From: Micromonospora inyonensis
Lineage (GTDB): Bacteria > Actinomycetota > Actinomycetes > Mycobacteriales > Micromonosporaceae
Assembly: GCF_900091415.1 (NCBI RefSeq)
Contig: NZ_FMHU01000001.1
Coordinates: 2,232,001-2,296,000, forward strand
Direction of reading: 5' to 3'
DNA: 64,000 bases
Shown one piece after another: positions 46,326-55,993 of this stretch (the stretch's first letter is position 1; every line of letters begins with the position of its first letter). The translations under genes and the position numbers were made by a program. The notes beneath the pieces are model-generated. The model was given only the letters and a program-made list of their open reading frames with translations, was not told the DNA's origin and did no database searches.

Positions 46326-47851
46326 CGCTCCACCCTCCGGCGCCACCCGAGGCGACCCACAGCAGCCACACCGCCCAGCGCAGTGGTGCCGCCGTGCACG
46401 CGGCAAACGTCGGCCGTGACAGCACCGCCCAGCCGACAACGGCACCCACCACCGGCAACGGCATCCCGATAAAGCCCGGCCGCCAGGCGGCACCGCCGAG
46501 CCGCGGTACCACCGGCCCACTGACCCGCGACGCGCTCGACGCCGACCTGGCCAACGCCGTCCACCGCACCGCCCGGACCCGGCAGGCCTTCTACGTGCTG
46601 GTGCTGCTGGTCGCTCTCGTCGGCCAGGTCACCGGCGCCGTGCAGACGCTCGGCATCCCGGTGATCGTCGCGATCCCGGCCGTCGCCGCGCTCGAACTGG
46701 GCGGCGTCGTGGTGATGGCCAACGCCGACGTGCGACGCCGGCTCGGCGAGCGGGCGATCGCCTCCCGCCTCCTGTCCGCCGCGATCGCCGCCGCAGCCGT
46801 GACCTTCAACTGGGTAGTCCACCCCGACCACCTCGTCGGCGGCTTCTACGCCGGCATGTCCGCCCTCGGCTACCTCGTCTGGCTGATGCACGCCGGCAAC
46901 CAACGTCGCGACCGGCTACGCGCGACCGGAGACCTGCCACCCACCCCACCCGCCTACGAGCTGTTCGCGCACTGGATGCGCCACCCTGTCATCACATCGA
47001 GGGCACGCGCCATCGCCAAGGCCGAAGGCCTCGACCTGTACGAGTCCCTGGAAACAGCCCGCGCCACGATCGCCCGTGAACGGCGCGACGCCGCGATCGC
47101 CGCAGTGCTACACCGCAAGATCCGCGCCGCCGTGGACACCACCACCGCCGACATCGCCGTACAGGTCTACGACCTGAACGAGATCGCGGCACGCCTCGCG
47201 GCCACCGCCGACTACCACGCGCTCACGACGCTCCTAGCCACGGACCTCGCCCCAGAACGGATCCTCACTGCCCACAGCGTCGATCGCCGCCGTCGCTGGC
47301 TGCGGCGAGAAGACCGCCCCGCCGCGTCGTCGACGACCGATCCCACCCCGCCTCCGTCATGTGCGCACAGCCAGCCCGCAGCGGACACGCCAGGTGCCGG
47401 ACGGCAGGAGTCGAATCCAGAACCGAAGCGCAACGAGCCCACTCCGAACGACGAGTATGCCGCGCAGAGCTACGGTCCTGTCCCGCCACCAGCGGTGCCG
47501 CCGACGGACGAACCCGCCAACACAGGTTGGACAGGCCGAGGTGAGGGTGACGCCGGTGTCGCTGGCAACAACGTCCAGGACGAGACGAACGACGATCAGG
47601 GAGCCGCCAGCGAAGCAGTGAACGAGGACGGCGGCAGCTCGGAGGTGCCCAAGGGAACCGCAGAGGCCGTGGCCTACTGGCTACGCCGCGAACCGAACAT
47701 GGAACCAGAGTTACTCGCCGCGAAAATCGGCAAGTCGCTGCGGTCGGTCTACCGGTACCTACCGGCGGACTACCCCCGCCGGCCAGGAGTCCCGAGAGAT
47801 CGGACACCACGACGGCCAAGCCACGCTCGGCGTCTCAGCCAGAGCGAGTGA
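46322..47851 (+). CDS. DUF2637-like membrane protein with C-terminal HTH
   Basis: A 509-residue protein translationally coupled to the LysM/BTAD gene. A disordered N-terminus precedes about four hydrophobic segments (FYVLVLLVALVGQVTGAV, VIVAIPAVAALELGGVVVM, LLSAAIAAAAVTFNWVV). A cytoplasmic helical region and a Pro/Glu-rich linker follow. The C-terminus has an HTH-like end (LLAAKIGKSLRSVYRYLP). The membrane part resembles DUF2637/SpdB-like proteins of actinobacterial conjugative elements, but the match is only by pattern. Confidence 0.55.
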   Translation: MTLHPPAPPEATHSSHTAQRSGAAVHAANVGRDSTAQPTTAPTTGNGIPIKPGRQAAPPSRGTTGPLTRDALDADLANAVHRTARTRQAFYVLVLLVALVGQVTGAVQTLGIPVIVAIPAVAALELGGVVVMANADVRRRLGERAIASRLLSAAIAAAAVTFNWVVHPDHLVGGFYAGMSALGYLVWLMHAGNQRRDRLRATGDLPPTPPAYELFAHWMRHPVITSRARAIAKAEGLDLYESLETARATIARERRDAAIAAVLHRKIRAAVDTTTADIAVQVYDLNEIAARLAATADYHALTTLLATDLAPERILTAHSVDRRRRWLRREDRPAASSTTDPTPPPSCAHSQPAADTPGAGRQESNPEPKRNEPTPNDEYAAQSYGPVPPPAVPPTDEPANTGWTGRGEGDAGVAGNNVQDETNDDQGAASEAVNEDGGSSEVPKGTAEAVAYWLRREPNMEPELLAAKIGKSLRSVYRYLPADYPRRPGVPRDRTPRRPSHARRLSQSE

Positions 47852-48130
47852 CGCCTACGGGTGCCGGCGTACAGGTTCGAGTGCAAAGGCAGGTACGCCA
47901 TGACGTACAAAGATCGACATGACAAACGAAGCCCCGAGACGGCAAACCGGAGCTCCCATCGCCACTCAGGCAGTGGTGACTTCCGATCACGCTGCCACCA
48001 TTTCTGGCAGCTACGGGTTCCACTGGCGAACGACTACGGTCGCGGCGTGTACGCGTTCGGACGGCAAGCAGCGGTTTGGGCTGCCAGGTCTGACTGGACG
48101 TTTGTTTCGCGTTCGCGGCAGTAGCGGCCG
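47852..48130. other. Gap before the ISAs1 element
   Basis: About 280 bp with no gene that I can support, ending in GTAGCGGCCG, the left copy of the ISAs1 target duplication. The sequence resumes after the element at 49498. Confidence 0.4.
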
Positions 48131-49487
48131 CAGGGCTTTCGCAAGGTCGAGATATGACCGTTTTAGGTGAGTCCGAGGATTCGTAGGGATCGGTACGGGT
48201 CTCGGCCGTTTCGGCGCAGGGCTGGCGCGATCGAGGTGACGCCGTCCAGGCGGAGAAGGCTGATCGCGGTGTTGCGCAGGGTGGCCAGGGCGCGGGGTGC
48301 GTTGCCGGTCCGTAGTCGGCTGGCGTCCTCGCGGTAGGTGGTGTCCCTAATGTGGTGAAGAACTTCGAAGGCCCAGTGTCCGCGTAGCCAGCCGGTCAGC
48401 TCGTCGGGGTCGGCCTGAGCTGCGGTGAGGTTGGTGATGGCGTAGACCGTGATGGTGGACCAGCGGTCGGTGGCCATGTTGTACCGGCGGCGCCGGATCC
48501 GTAGCGCCTGAACCGCGTACGGAAAGTCCAGCGCCAATGCTCCGAGGCAGGTGACGGCCTGCAACTCCCGGATGTCGTAGCGGCCGTGCCCACGATCGCG
48601 GGTCTCGTCCAGCGCCGGGATCTTCGCCCAGGGCAGGGCTTTGACCTGCCGATACAGTCGTGGCTGGTTGCGCTTGACGACGAACACGTAGCCGGCCTTC
48701 TTCTCCTCGACCAGCCAGCGGGCATGCTCGCGCTGGGTATGCAACGCGTCCGCCGTGATGATCGCACCGGCCAGGTCCAGACCGTCGAGCAGCGGCACGA
48801 ACCGGCTGATCTCGTTCGTCTTCCCATCGACATCGATCTGCGCCAGGACGATCTGTTCGGCCTGGTCCAACGCGGCCAGCAGATGCACCTGGGCGCCCGC
48901 CGGGCCACTGCCGCGCAGCGTCTTGCCGTCGACCGCGATCACCCGCCGACCCGCCCCGGCCAGACCCGCCCGGCCCAGCAGCCAGCGGCACACCGCGGCA
49001 TCGAGGGCGTCGGCGTCGATGCCGGTCAGCACCCGCGACACGGTGCTGTCGTCAGGCACCCGCCGGGCACCGGTGAACGCGTCGCGGGTGGCGCCGAGAC
49101 GATCCCACACCACGTCCGGCAGGTCGGCGGCCCACTCGACGATCTCCACGACCCGGCTGGATCCCGAGACCACCGCCGCGATCGCCATCGCGAGCAGTCC
49201 CGGCAGCGGATGGATCCGGCCGCGCGGGTCCCGTGGGTCCGGCACCTGGGCCAGGGCCTGCAACAACCCCGGCGTGTCCTGTTCCGACAGCGGCGACACG
49301 CCGCACAGACGTGCGGACAACCCGTCGATCAACGATGATGCTTCCACGAACGCGGTCCTTCTCGATCATCCAGCCTAGACACCTGAATGATCACCAGAAG
49401 GCCGCGTTCTTCTATGTACCCGCAAAAACCGGCGTGACTACCCCGCAACCGACTATCCGGTCATATCTCAACCTTGCAAGGGCCCTG
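48131..49487 (-). mobile_element. ISAs1-family element
   Basis: A 1357-bp element with inverted ends CAGGGCTTTCGCAAGGTCGA (left, from 48131) and a similar CAGGGCCCTTGCAAGGTTGA complement (right, to 49487). A perfect 10-bp direct duplication GTAGCGGCCG lies at 48121-48130 and 49488-49497. The long duplication and protein place it in ISAs1. It is apparently intact. Confidence 0.93.
48163..49347 (-). CDS. ISAs1-family transposase
   Basis: A 394-residue DDE transposase. It has the N-terminal DDE_Tnp_1-associated region ([20 protein letters not shown]), the first Asp in [13 protein letters not shown], the second in [17 protein letters not shown], and the C-terminal Glu region [21 protein letters not shown], all typical of ISAs1. 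The gene is full length and undisturbed, starting at ATG 49347. Confidence 0.94.
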   Translation of the reverse strand: MEASSLIDGLSARLCGVSPLSEQDTPGLLQALAQVPDPRDPRGRIHPLPGLLAMAIAAVVSGSSRVVEIVEWAADLPDVVWDRLGATRDAFTGARRVPDDSTVSRVLTGIDADALDAAVCRWLLGRAGLAGAGRRVIAVDGKTLRGSGPAGAQVHLLAALDQAEQIVLAQIDVDGKTNEISRFVPLLDGLDLAGAIITADALHTQREHARWLVEEKKAGYVFVVKRNQPRLYRQVKALPWAKIPALDETRDRGHGRYDIRELQAVTCLGALALDFPYAVQALRIRRRRYNMATDRWSTITVYAITNLTAAQADPDELTGWLRGHWAFEVLHHIRDTTYREDASRLRTGNAPRALATLRNTAISLLRLDGVTSIAPALRRNGRDPYRSLRILGLT

Positions 49488-49605
49488 GTAGCGGCCGACT
49501 CACGTCTCGGCCTCGGTAGTGCAAGATGACCGACCTGACCCGGAATGAACGCATCCCGACTGACTCAACCCTGACCAGAATCGGAGCGTTTCACCCCGCG
49601 ATCGT

Positions 49606-50552
49606 GTCTGATTCACTTTCACCCGACATCGACGGACATGACGTCCGCCGAGTCAGCACCCGGACGCCGTATGCCTGCACCATGACCGCACGGCGAGCCT
49701 ATCCATCCGAGCTGTCCGACGCCCGGTGGGCCCTGATCGCACCCCGCCTGACCGCCTGGCGCCAGGCCCGCACCGACGCCGGCGTCAGCGGCCGCACCCC
49801 CACCCATGACCTACGCGAGATCTTCAACGCCATCCTGTACGTCAACCGCACCGGCATCGCCTGGCGCTACCTGCCCCACGACTTCCCGCCCCACCCGACG
49901 GTCTACGGCTATTTCGCCGCCTGGAGCAGAGAAGGCATCTTCACCGAACTGAACTACCAGCTCACCGGCCTCGTCCGTGACCACCACGGCCGCACCATCG
50001 AATCCACCGCGTCCATCATGGACAGCCAGAACGTGGAGACCTCCACCAACGTGCCACTGTCCACACAGGGCACCGACGCCGGGAAGAGGATCGTCGGCCG
50101 CAAACGCGGCATCATCACCGATACCCTCGGCCTGCTCCTCGCCGTCACCGCCGCCAGCGCCAGCGACAACACCATCGGCATGGACCTGCTCGGCCAGGCC
50201 ACCGCCACCTACCCCACCCTGGCCAAGACCTGGGTCGACGCGGGATTCAAGAACCGCGTCGTCGAACACGGCGCCGCCCTCGGCGTCGACGTCGACGTCG
50301 ACGTCGTCACCAAAGACCCCCAGATCAAGGGCTTCAGCGTGGTCAAACGCCGATGGGTCGTCGAACGCACCCTCGGCTGGCTCATGCACCACCGCCGACT
50401 CGTCCGCGACTACGAAGCCCGACCCGACAACTCCGCCAGCACGATCACCCTCGCCATGATCGACAACCTCGCCAAACGCCTGACCGCCGAAACCACTCCA
50501 ACTTGGCGAGAACCCCTAAAAACACAACACACGCAAAATACGTGAATCAGAC
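49606..50552 (+). mobile_element. IS5-family element (third type)
   Basis: Short inverted repeats GTCTGATTCAC (49606-49616) and GTGAATCAGAC (50542-50552) bound a single transposase gene. The target duplication is not clear: two or three bases at most. The element lies 118 bp right of the ISAs1 end and 72 bp left of the RT gene. Confidence 0.7.
49682..50545 (+). CDS. IS5-family transposase (IS112-like)
   Basis: A 287-residue transposase from ATG 49682 (MTARRAYPSELSDARW); the frame is open further upstream, but that part is outside the element. It has a DUF4096-type N-terminus (LPHDFPPHPTVYGYFAAW) and a DDE core: ASIMDSQNVET, AKTWVDAGFKNRVV and WVVERTLGWLMHHRRLV. The stop lies in the right terminal repeat. 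A run of GACGTC repeats encodes DVDVDVD near residue 210. Confidence 0.9.
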   Translation: MTARRAYPSELSDARWALIAPRLTAWRQARTDAGVSGRTPTHDLREIFNAILYVNRTGIAWRYLPHDFPPHPTVYGYFAAWSREGIFTELNYQLTGLVRDHHGRTIESTASIMDSQNVETSTNVPLSTQGTDAGKRIVGRKRGIITDTLGLLLAVTAASASDNTIGMDLLGQATATYPTLAKTWVDAGFKNRVVEHGAALGVDVDVDVVTKDPQIKGFSVVKRRWVVERTLGWLMHHRRLVRDYEARPDNSASTITLAMIDNLAKRLTAETTPTWREPLKTQHTQNT

Positions 50553-50624
50553 GTCCTCTGAGCTGATGGGTAGGTCCGCGTTGGCGCTCGCTACGAGCGA
50601 CAACGAAGTTCTACAGTCGTCCTC

Positions 50625-52136
50625 ATGCAACCCCTGCCGCAGGATCTCATCAGCCGTTTGCAGCTGCAAAAAGCCATACACATGGAAGCTGGCGAAAGCC
50701 GCGAGCTGATGCCGGCCGAGCCGGGCTGGGAGAGGCTAGTACGGCATCAGAAAGATGTGCAGACATGGGTCAGTGCGCAACTGCGTGCCGGCTATCCGAC
50801 CTCCCGAGATGTCGTTGTCGGAGCTAGGAAGGCCGGACATGGCGTGCGGCCGGTAGCAATCATGCACCCGCTTGACCGAATCGTGTACCGAGCGTTGGTC
50901 GAGCTGATCACCGCAGGCCGCGCAACGGTTGACCGCTCGCGAGAACAGTACGAACAATTTATCCTTGCTCCGGTCAAATATTCAATCTTGGAATCTGGAG
51001 GGAATGCGGCAAGGCAATGGCGGAGTGACGTCGAGTATATCGTCAAGACCGATATCGCCGCCTTCTACCAGTACATCGACCATGAGATTTTAGCCAACGA
51101 ACTGCTGCTTCAAGCAGGTGAGTTCGAGGCAGTCAGTGCTCTCACGAACCTTCTCGCCGAGACACAGGGCAGACGGTTCGGAATTCCCCAGCAACTTACC
51201 GCCTCCCACCAGCTTGCAGAGTACTATGCAGATATTATCGAGCGCCGCATGATCCGAAACGGATTCGCCATATGGCGATTTAATGACGACTTCCGCATTG
51301 CGGCCTGCAACTATCCTGCTGCGCTGGCGGCCATCGACGAAATTTCTTCGGTCAGTCGGGAAGTCGGACTTACGATAAGCGAGAACAAGACATCGACGCC
51401 GACATTCGAGACGTACCTCCGGGACACAACCGGACTAGCCGTCAGCGATCCAATTCCACAAGAGATAGGCGTGATCGACTCTATAGCTGACTATTTTGGA
51501 GAGGATGTGGATCAACCCGATCCGGTCGAGGCCTATGACATCCTTGGCGGTGCTGGCCTCACCGACGATTCACCCATCGATCTCCGCCGGCCAAGCAGCC
51601 AGGATGTCCGGTCACTGCGACGCGCAATCGCAGCCCTCGCCTACCGTGGAGACATATACGGACTCAGTGACGTGGTGCGCGTTGTGAGCTACGTCGCCGC
51701 GTTGACCCCTGCGGTCGCGAAGTACTTGATTGAGTTGGACAACAGTCCTGAAGTGATCGGCGTCCTCGATATAATCATCGACGAGGTTTCCCTCAACGAA
51801 TGGCAGAAACTCTGGTTCATTCAAGCAATCCACCAACTCGGTGCCCTTTCGCCTACGTCAGCCGGCAAGTCGGAGCGGCGTTTGGCGTGGGCTCGAGGGC
51901 TGGCTTCTTCCGATCGCTCGTACGCGGTACGAGCGCAGGCGGTGGCAGCCTTGGCCAGCAGTGCTCGCATAGGCGCTGAAGAGATTGAGATGTCGATGCG
52001 CGATTCGCCGACCTGTCTTGCCGCGTGGCACCTTGCAGCTCTGGGTGACTTAGCCCCTAATGCTGACGCCAGATCGCGCAAGATCATAGATGCGGCCAAG
52101 AGCGAGTCGAAGTTCAACACCTGGATACTCGGATGA
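50625..52136 (+). CDS. Abi/UG (DRT)-type defence reverse transcriptase
   Basis: A 503-residue RT unlike intron or retron enzymes. RT blocks: AIMHPLDRIVYRALVELI, YIVKTDIAAFYQYIDHEIL (Asp ~143), RRFGIPQQLTASHQLAEYYAD, and the active-site box WRFNDDFRIAA (~217-226), where the usual YADD is FNDD. The C-terminal half (~310-503) is a helical repeat region (SYAVRAQAVAALASSARIG), as in Abi/UG RTs that synthesise DNA to trigger abortive infection. No ncRNA partner is obvious. The stop overlaps the following HEPN gene (ATGA, 52133-52136). GC content is lower than in surrounding genes. The group assignment within UG RTs cannot be made here. Confidence 0.75.
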   Translation: MQPLPQDLISRLQLQKAIHMEAGESRELMPAEPGWERLVRHQKDVQTWVSAQLRAGYPTSRDVVVGARKAGHGVRPVAIMHPLDRIVYRALVELITAGRATVDRSREQYEQFILAPVKYSILESGGNAARQWRSDVEYIVKTDIAAFYQYIDHEILANELLLQAGEFEAVSALTNLLAETQGRRFGIPQQLTASHQLAEYYADIIERRMIRNGFAIWRFNDDFRIAACNYPAALAAIDEISSVSREVGLTISENKTSTPTFETYLRDTTGLAVSDPIPQEIGVIDSIADYFGEDVDQPDPVEAYDILGGAGLTDDSPIDLRRPSSQDVRSLRRAIAALAYRGDIYGLSDVVRVVSYVAALTPAVAKYLIELDNSPEVIGVLDIIIDEVSLNEWQKLWFIQAIHQLGALSPTSAGKSERRLAWARGLASSDRSYAVRAQAVAALASSARIGAEEIEMSMRDSPTCLAAWHLAALGDLAPNADARSRKIIDAAKSESKFNTWILG

Positions 52137-52726
52137 CGGGCCGTCACGTTCCGCGCAACTCAACTGAGGCGGCGATTCGCCTCATACGCCTTACGGCTGC
52201 CGACATACAATCCGCCATGGTCCGTGTTCCGGTTGGCAGGATCGTCCGCGCGACCTCGGTCTTCGGTAGCGAAGATTTGGCCGATGCACTGAAGCAAGCA
52301 CATTACCTCCGCCTGGTTAGCATCGCCGAGATCTATACTGACGTCCTCATGTCAGAACTCCTCGGCGAACGCTTACCCACCAACGACGAGCTGATCGCCA
52401 AGCTTATGGCAACGGCTGAACTTGCGTCGTCGTCAAGCTGGCCTCGGCGCAGCGAGTTCTTCAACAGACTACATGGAATCAAGTTGGATGAGTTCGATAG
52501 GAACGCCGAGCTAAATGCCGCTAAGCGTGTGCGGAACATCGTAGCTCACGGCCTGGGTCGCATTACCAGCAAGGAGATGGAGAATTCACGCTTAGGTAGC
52601 CAGCTGAGTTTGATAGGCGTGCGAATTCAAGACCGTAGAGTGATTATTACAGAGCAGAGTCTGGTGACTCTATCCAAGCTTACCATTGACTATATCACGT
52701 GGCTGGACGAGAAGGCAGGCGCCTAA
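52133..52726 (+). CDS. HEPN-like protein coupled to the RT
   Basis: A 197-residue, mainly helical protein whose start overlaps the RT stop. AAKRVRNIVAHGLGRI at ~133-148 carries an R-x4-H motif (RNIVAH) of HEPN RNases, and the surrounding helices fit the ~130-residue HEPN fold. No membrane segment or signal is present. The RT and HEPN genes form a two-gene defence-like cassette; an RT-controlled toxic RNase is inferred from other Abi systems (AbiA carries a HEPN region after its RT). Confidence 0.65.
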   Translation: MTGRHVPRNSTEAAIRLIRLTAADIQSAMVRVPVGRIVRATSVFGSEDLADALKQAHYLRLVSIAEIYTDVLMSELLGERLPTNDELIAKLMATAELASSSSWPRRSEFFNRLHGIKLDEFDRNAELNAAKRVRNIVAHGLGRITSKEMENSRLGSQLSLIGVRIQDRRVIITEQSLVTLSKLTIDYITWLDEKAGA

Positions 52727-53060
52727 CGGAACCGCGAGTATCGACACTGGTGCAGACGCCGAAAGTTCGTATCGATACCCGACTTCTGACCTACTCGGGC
52801 AGAAGCGAAGGATGTACTAATCTCGGCAGATCCGGACGCCGGACCGTACGTTGCTGGATGGTCGCCCGTTACGCAACGTAACCAACCGGACGGTCTGGCT
52901 GGGCCTACAGCGTAACGGTAGCCGATCAGCGGGAGGCCCGCTAATCCATGCAGGCGTTGTACGTCAAGTCGTACCCGTTCCTGCGCCGGAGTCGGTACGC
53001 CGACAAGGGCGTGTGCGATGAAGCAGACAAACGCGAAAGGGACCGGCTTCTTGCTTCGAG
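52727..53060. other. Intergenic stretch with a short palindrome
   Basis: About 330 bp follow the HEPN gene without a supported gene. A perfect palindrome GTTACG-CAA-CGTAAC lies at 52868-52882, with a related CGTAACGG nearby at 52912-52919. It may be an operator. The stretch separates the RT cassette from the minus-strand vWA/MoxR module. Confidence 0.35.
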
Positions 53061-53108
53061 CATCGAGGGCGGGGCTGGGCGTCGGCGTGCCCAGCCCCGC
53101 CCTCGATG
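53061..53108 (-). terminator. Perfect 20-bp hairpin after the HAD gene
   Basis: CATCGAGGGCGGGGCTGGGC (53061-53080) pairs exactly with 53089-53108 around an 8-base loop. It sits three bases past the minus-strand HAD-gene stop. It lacks a T run, as is common for strong actinobacterial hairpins. Read from either side it could end transcription of the RT-HEPN unit as well. Confidence 0.7.
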
Positions 53109-53111
53109 CCG

Positions 53112-54188
53112 TCAGTCCGCCGATGCCGTCCGAGGCTCAGCGGACATAGTGGCGTCGTCTCCCGTCGTTGGGGAGCCGTCGGTCTGGCCTGTGTTCCAGC
53201 TGGGTGGGTCGACCTCGATGAACCCGAAGATCCGTTCGATCACCTGGAGTGCCTGGGTGGAGTAGCGGTCGGCGAACCCTCGACAGATGGCGGGCTTGAC
53301 GTCCGGGTACCGGTGGTGGGGGAGGGTGTCGTGGCAGACGATGAAGGATTCGTTGCGCCGGGCTTGATTGACCAGGTCGCGTAGGCGGCCGTCGGAGAGG
53401 CGCATCAAGTTGCCGGGGCGGAAGACGCAGGTGGCGCACTGTTTGGACAGCAGTCGGGATTTCCGCAGCACCGGATCGCCCACACTGAGGTCGTACCCGT
53501 CGTCGCGCAATTCATCATCGCCTCGTCCAAGCGCTGTCCAACCGGTCGCCGTATCACCTGGCCTCCGCGACGGCTCCTGGGAGGCGGCTGCCTGGTCAAG
53601 CCAGTGGATGACCTGGTCGATGTGTTCGCGTTGCAGGCCGCTGGCGCTGTTGACGGGGACCAGGAGGGTGGCGCTGCCGCGTGCGGTGCGGTCAGCGGCC
53701 TCGACGGGGTCCCGGCCGCCGAATTCGTTGTCGAGGACGGCTACCGGCCGTGTACCGATGGCGCGGTACAGCGCGGCGAGTTTGAGTTGGCGGCCGAACC
53801 GTATGCCGCCTGGTCCGGCGTCGATGACCGGCAGGTCGGCGGGGAGGCCGAGCCGGGGTCCGATCCAGGTGGCGGCGATCTGGCCCCAGCTCGTGCACCA
53901 GACGAGGTCGGCGTTGGAGGTGAGTTCGTTAAGCCAGGCGCCGTGGTCGGGGTGTAGCCACACGTCGCCGGAGACGTGTTGACCGGTGGGGCCGGGTCCG
54001 TCGTAGCGGTGCGGGCGGTAGCCGAGTTGGCGGGCGGTGGGCGGGTGGTCGGGGTTGAGGACACCGTCGACGTCGATGGCGATCACAGGTCGTGCCGGGT
54101 GGCCGGGGTGTGGCAGGGGTTCGCGGAACCGGGGGTACACGCGGTCGCGGGGATTGGAGGTGGGAAAGGGCAACGTGGCGTCGGGCAT
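53112..54188 (-). CDS. HAD-like phosphatase with C-terminal Cys-containing domain
   Basis: A 358-residue protein from ATG 54188, after GGAGAG. Residues ~30-200 are a HAD fold: VIAIDVDGVLNPDHPP (motif I), DLVWCTSWGQIAATWI (motif II) and AVLDNEFGGRDPVE (acidic motif III/IV). The C-terminal ~110 residues contain SKQCATCVFRPGNLMRL and KPAICRGFADRYS, resembling a small metal-binding domain found in actinobacterial phage-like proteins. The substrate is unknown. It is the last gene of the minus-strand module and is bounded by hairpins on both sides. Confidence 0.7.
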   Translation of the reverse strand: MPDATLPFPTSNPRDRVYPRFREPLPHPGHPARPVIAIDVDGVLNPDHPPTARQLGYRPHRYDGPGPTGQHVSGDVWLHPDHGAWLNELTSNADLVWCTSWGQIAATWIGPRLGLPADLPVIDAGPGGIRFGRQLKLAALYRAIGTRPVAVLDNEFGGRDPVEAADRTARGSATLLVPVNSASGLQREHIDQVIHWLDQAAASQEPSRRPGDTATGWTALGRGDDELRDDGYDLSVGDPVLRKSRLLSKQCATCVFRPGNLMRLSDGRLRDLVNQARRNESFIVCHDTLPHHRYPDVKPAICRGFADRYSTQALQVIERIFGFIEVDPPSWNTGQTDGSPTTGDDATMSAEPRTASAD

Positions 54189-54267
54189 GCTGCTCTCCGT
54201 TTCGAGGTTGCGAGAGGCCGTTGGGGTTTGTGGGATGGCGTGGGTCCGGCGGCTGGTGGCCGGGTAG

Positions 54268-54308
54268 GCGGGATCGGCTCCCGACGAGGTGTGGGGAGCC
54301 GATCCCGC
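54268..54308 (-). terminator. Perfect 15-bp hairpin after the vWA gene
   Basis: GCGGGATCGGCTCCC (54268-54282) pairs exactly with 54294-54308 across an 11-base loop, in the 157-bp gap between the vWA gene and the HAD gene. It is placed as a terminator or attenuator for the minus strand. Confidence 0.65.
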
Positions 54309-54345
54309 TGCGCGTGTGACGGTTGCCGCGTGACGGGCGCTCGGC

Positions 54346-55983
54346 TCAGGCCTTGGTCAGGGCGTCGATGGCTGCTTGGCCGATGAGGTTGACGCAGGTG
54401 GTGGGGTCGTCGACCGTGATGGTGATGGTGGTGGTGTTGTCGTAGACCTTGGCCGGCCAGCTTTTGTGGTCGGGTGCGAGCCAGAGCACGGCGCAGCCGG
54501 TGTGGTGGAGTCGGGTGATGGTGGCCTGGGCTTCGTCGGGGTTGACGTAGTGGCCGTCGGAGACGACGACGAGCAGTCGTGCGGTGCCGGGGGTGGTCAG
54601 GTGGAGGAGCCGGTCGGCTTCGGCGCAGGCTTCGACGAAGCGTTCGGTGCCGGCGTCGGCGCGCATGTCGCGGACCTTGGCGGGGCGGCGGCCGGGTGGG
54701 ATGAGGACGGTGATGCGGTCGCCGAAGGCGAGGGACGCGGTGGTGGCGCTGGCGCGGGTGGCGGCGTGGGCGAGGATCCACGCGGCGGAGGACATGGGTT
54801 TCGCGAAGTCCCGCATCGAGCCGGACGCGTCGATGAGAATGCCGACGGTCAGCTCGGGATCGGGGACGGGGCGTCGTACGGTGCGCTGCCACGGTTGGGC
54901 GGTGGGGATGGCGCCGCTGGCTCGTTGGGCGGCGAGGGTGACCGCGGCGCGGGTGCGTAGCCGTCCGGGCGGTGCGCTGCTGGGTTCACGGGTGCGGGCG
55001 GGTTCCCGGTGTCGGGCGCGGCGTAGCAGGGCGGTGAGCCGGTTGGCGGCCTGGCGTTCGGCGTCGCGGGCGGCGCGTTCGGTCCAGGTGATCGGCATGT
55101 CGGTGTCGACGTGGATGCCGGGCTTGTCGATCCGGGGTTCGGCGCTTCCCGGGTGTGGGTAGTCGGCGGGGTTGTGGAGGATGGCGTCGAGGGCGCCGGC
55201 GATGGCCGCCGCGATCGTGCTGGTGGCCGCGTCGTTGGCGGGTAGGCCTGGGGTGCGGGTGGGGTCGATGCCGAGCAGGCGGCACCACCGCTCACCGAGG
55301 TGGATCATTCGTGTCGTGTCGGTGTCGTCGACGGTGTGGGCTTCCCGCCAGATGTCGCGTAGTCCCTTGAGCAGCTTGCGGCCGAGGATCTTGGTGATCG
55401 CGCGTCTCGGCTCGCGGACGTCGCCGGGGTAGAGGATCTTCGCGTCGATGCGGGCGAGGAGGAGCCCGGCGGCGTAGGCGGCGCTCCACTTCGTGTCGGT
55501 GCGGGTGTCGGTGGGGTCGATGATGCTGGTGACGGCGCGGCGTAGCCACCGCCGGTCGCGGGGCCGGGCCGCCCGGTAGCGTCCTTCGATCCGTGACTCC
55601 TCGAGCAGGAGCGCGGCTTCACGGACGACGGGCGGCACCGATGGTGGTGGATCCCAGTGGGAGTGGATGACGTGGGCGACCTCGTGCAGCAGGACGCCGT
55701 AGGCGACGGGGACCTTCGACCGGTGGGCGGGGCGGCGGGGGTCGGCGATCGTCGGGTCGGGGATGAGGTCGGCGTCGATCTGGATCTGCGCGGTGGCGGG
55801 GTAGCTGAGCCCGGGCGGGCCACCGGTGGCGGGGGCGACGGTGACGGTCGCGTCGGGTCGGCTGGTGAGCCGGGCGGCCTGTCGGGTCCAGGCCGCCGAC
55901 CACGCGGCCCAGGGTGAGGTCGCCAGGGTCGGGGAGACGGGGCCGGTGCCGGAGGTGCTCAGGTGCGCGGAAACGCTGGTCAT
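54346..55983 (-). CDS. Metallopeptidase-like/von Willebrand A domain protein
   Basis: A 545-residue protein from ATG 55983 (MTSVSAHLSTSG). Near residue 100 it has YGVLLHEVAHVIHSHW, an HExxH motif, followed by ALLLEESRIEGRY, as in vWA-associated metallopeptidases. The C-terminal ~180 residues are a vWA domain with a MIDAS start (GILIDASGSMRDF) and LLVVVSDGHY. It lies ten bases after the MoxR gene, the usual MoxR-vWA pairing in which the AAA+ ATPase remodels a vWA-bound partner. The target is unknown. Confidence 0.8.
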   Translation of the reverse strand: MTSVSAHLSTSGTGPVSPTLATSPWAAWSAAWTRQAARLTSRPDATVTVAPATGGPPGLSYPATAQIQIDADLIPDPTIADPRRPAHRSKVPVAYGVLLHEVAHVIHSHWDPPPSVPPVVREAALLLEESRIEGRYRAARPRDRRWLRRAVTSIIDPTDTRTDTKWSAAYAAGLLLARIDAKILYPGDVREPRRAITKILGRKLLKGLRDIWREAHTVDDTDTTRMIHLGERWCRLLGIDPTRTPGLPANDAATSTIAAAIAGALDAILHNPADYPHPGSAEPRIDKPGIHVDTDMPITWTERAARDAERQAANRLTALLRRARHREPARTREPSSAPPGRLRTRAAVTLAAQRASGAIPTAQPWQRTVRRPVPDPELTVGILIDASGSMRDFAKPMSSAAWILAHAATRASATTASLAFGDRITVLIPPGRRPAKVRDMRADAGTERFVEACAEADRLLHLTTPGTARLLVVVSDGHYVNPDEAQATITRLHHTGCAVLWLAPDHKSWPAKVYDNTTTITITVDDPTTCVNLIGQAAIDALTKA

Positions 55984-55993
55984 GGCGGGGTCC

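Noticed and set aside
50625..52136. Retron or group II intron origin for the second RT
   Set aside because: There is no maturase or retron signature; the FNDD box, the lack of an intron ribozyme and the helical C-terminal half fit Abi/UG RTs better.
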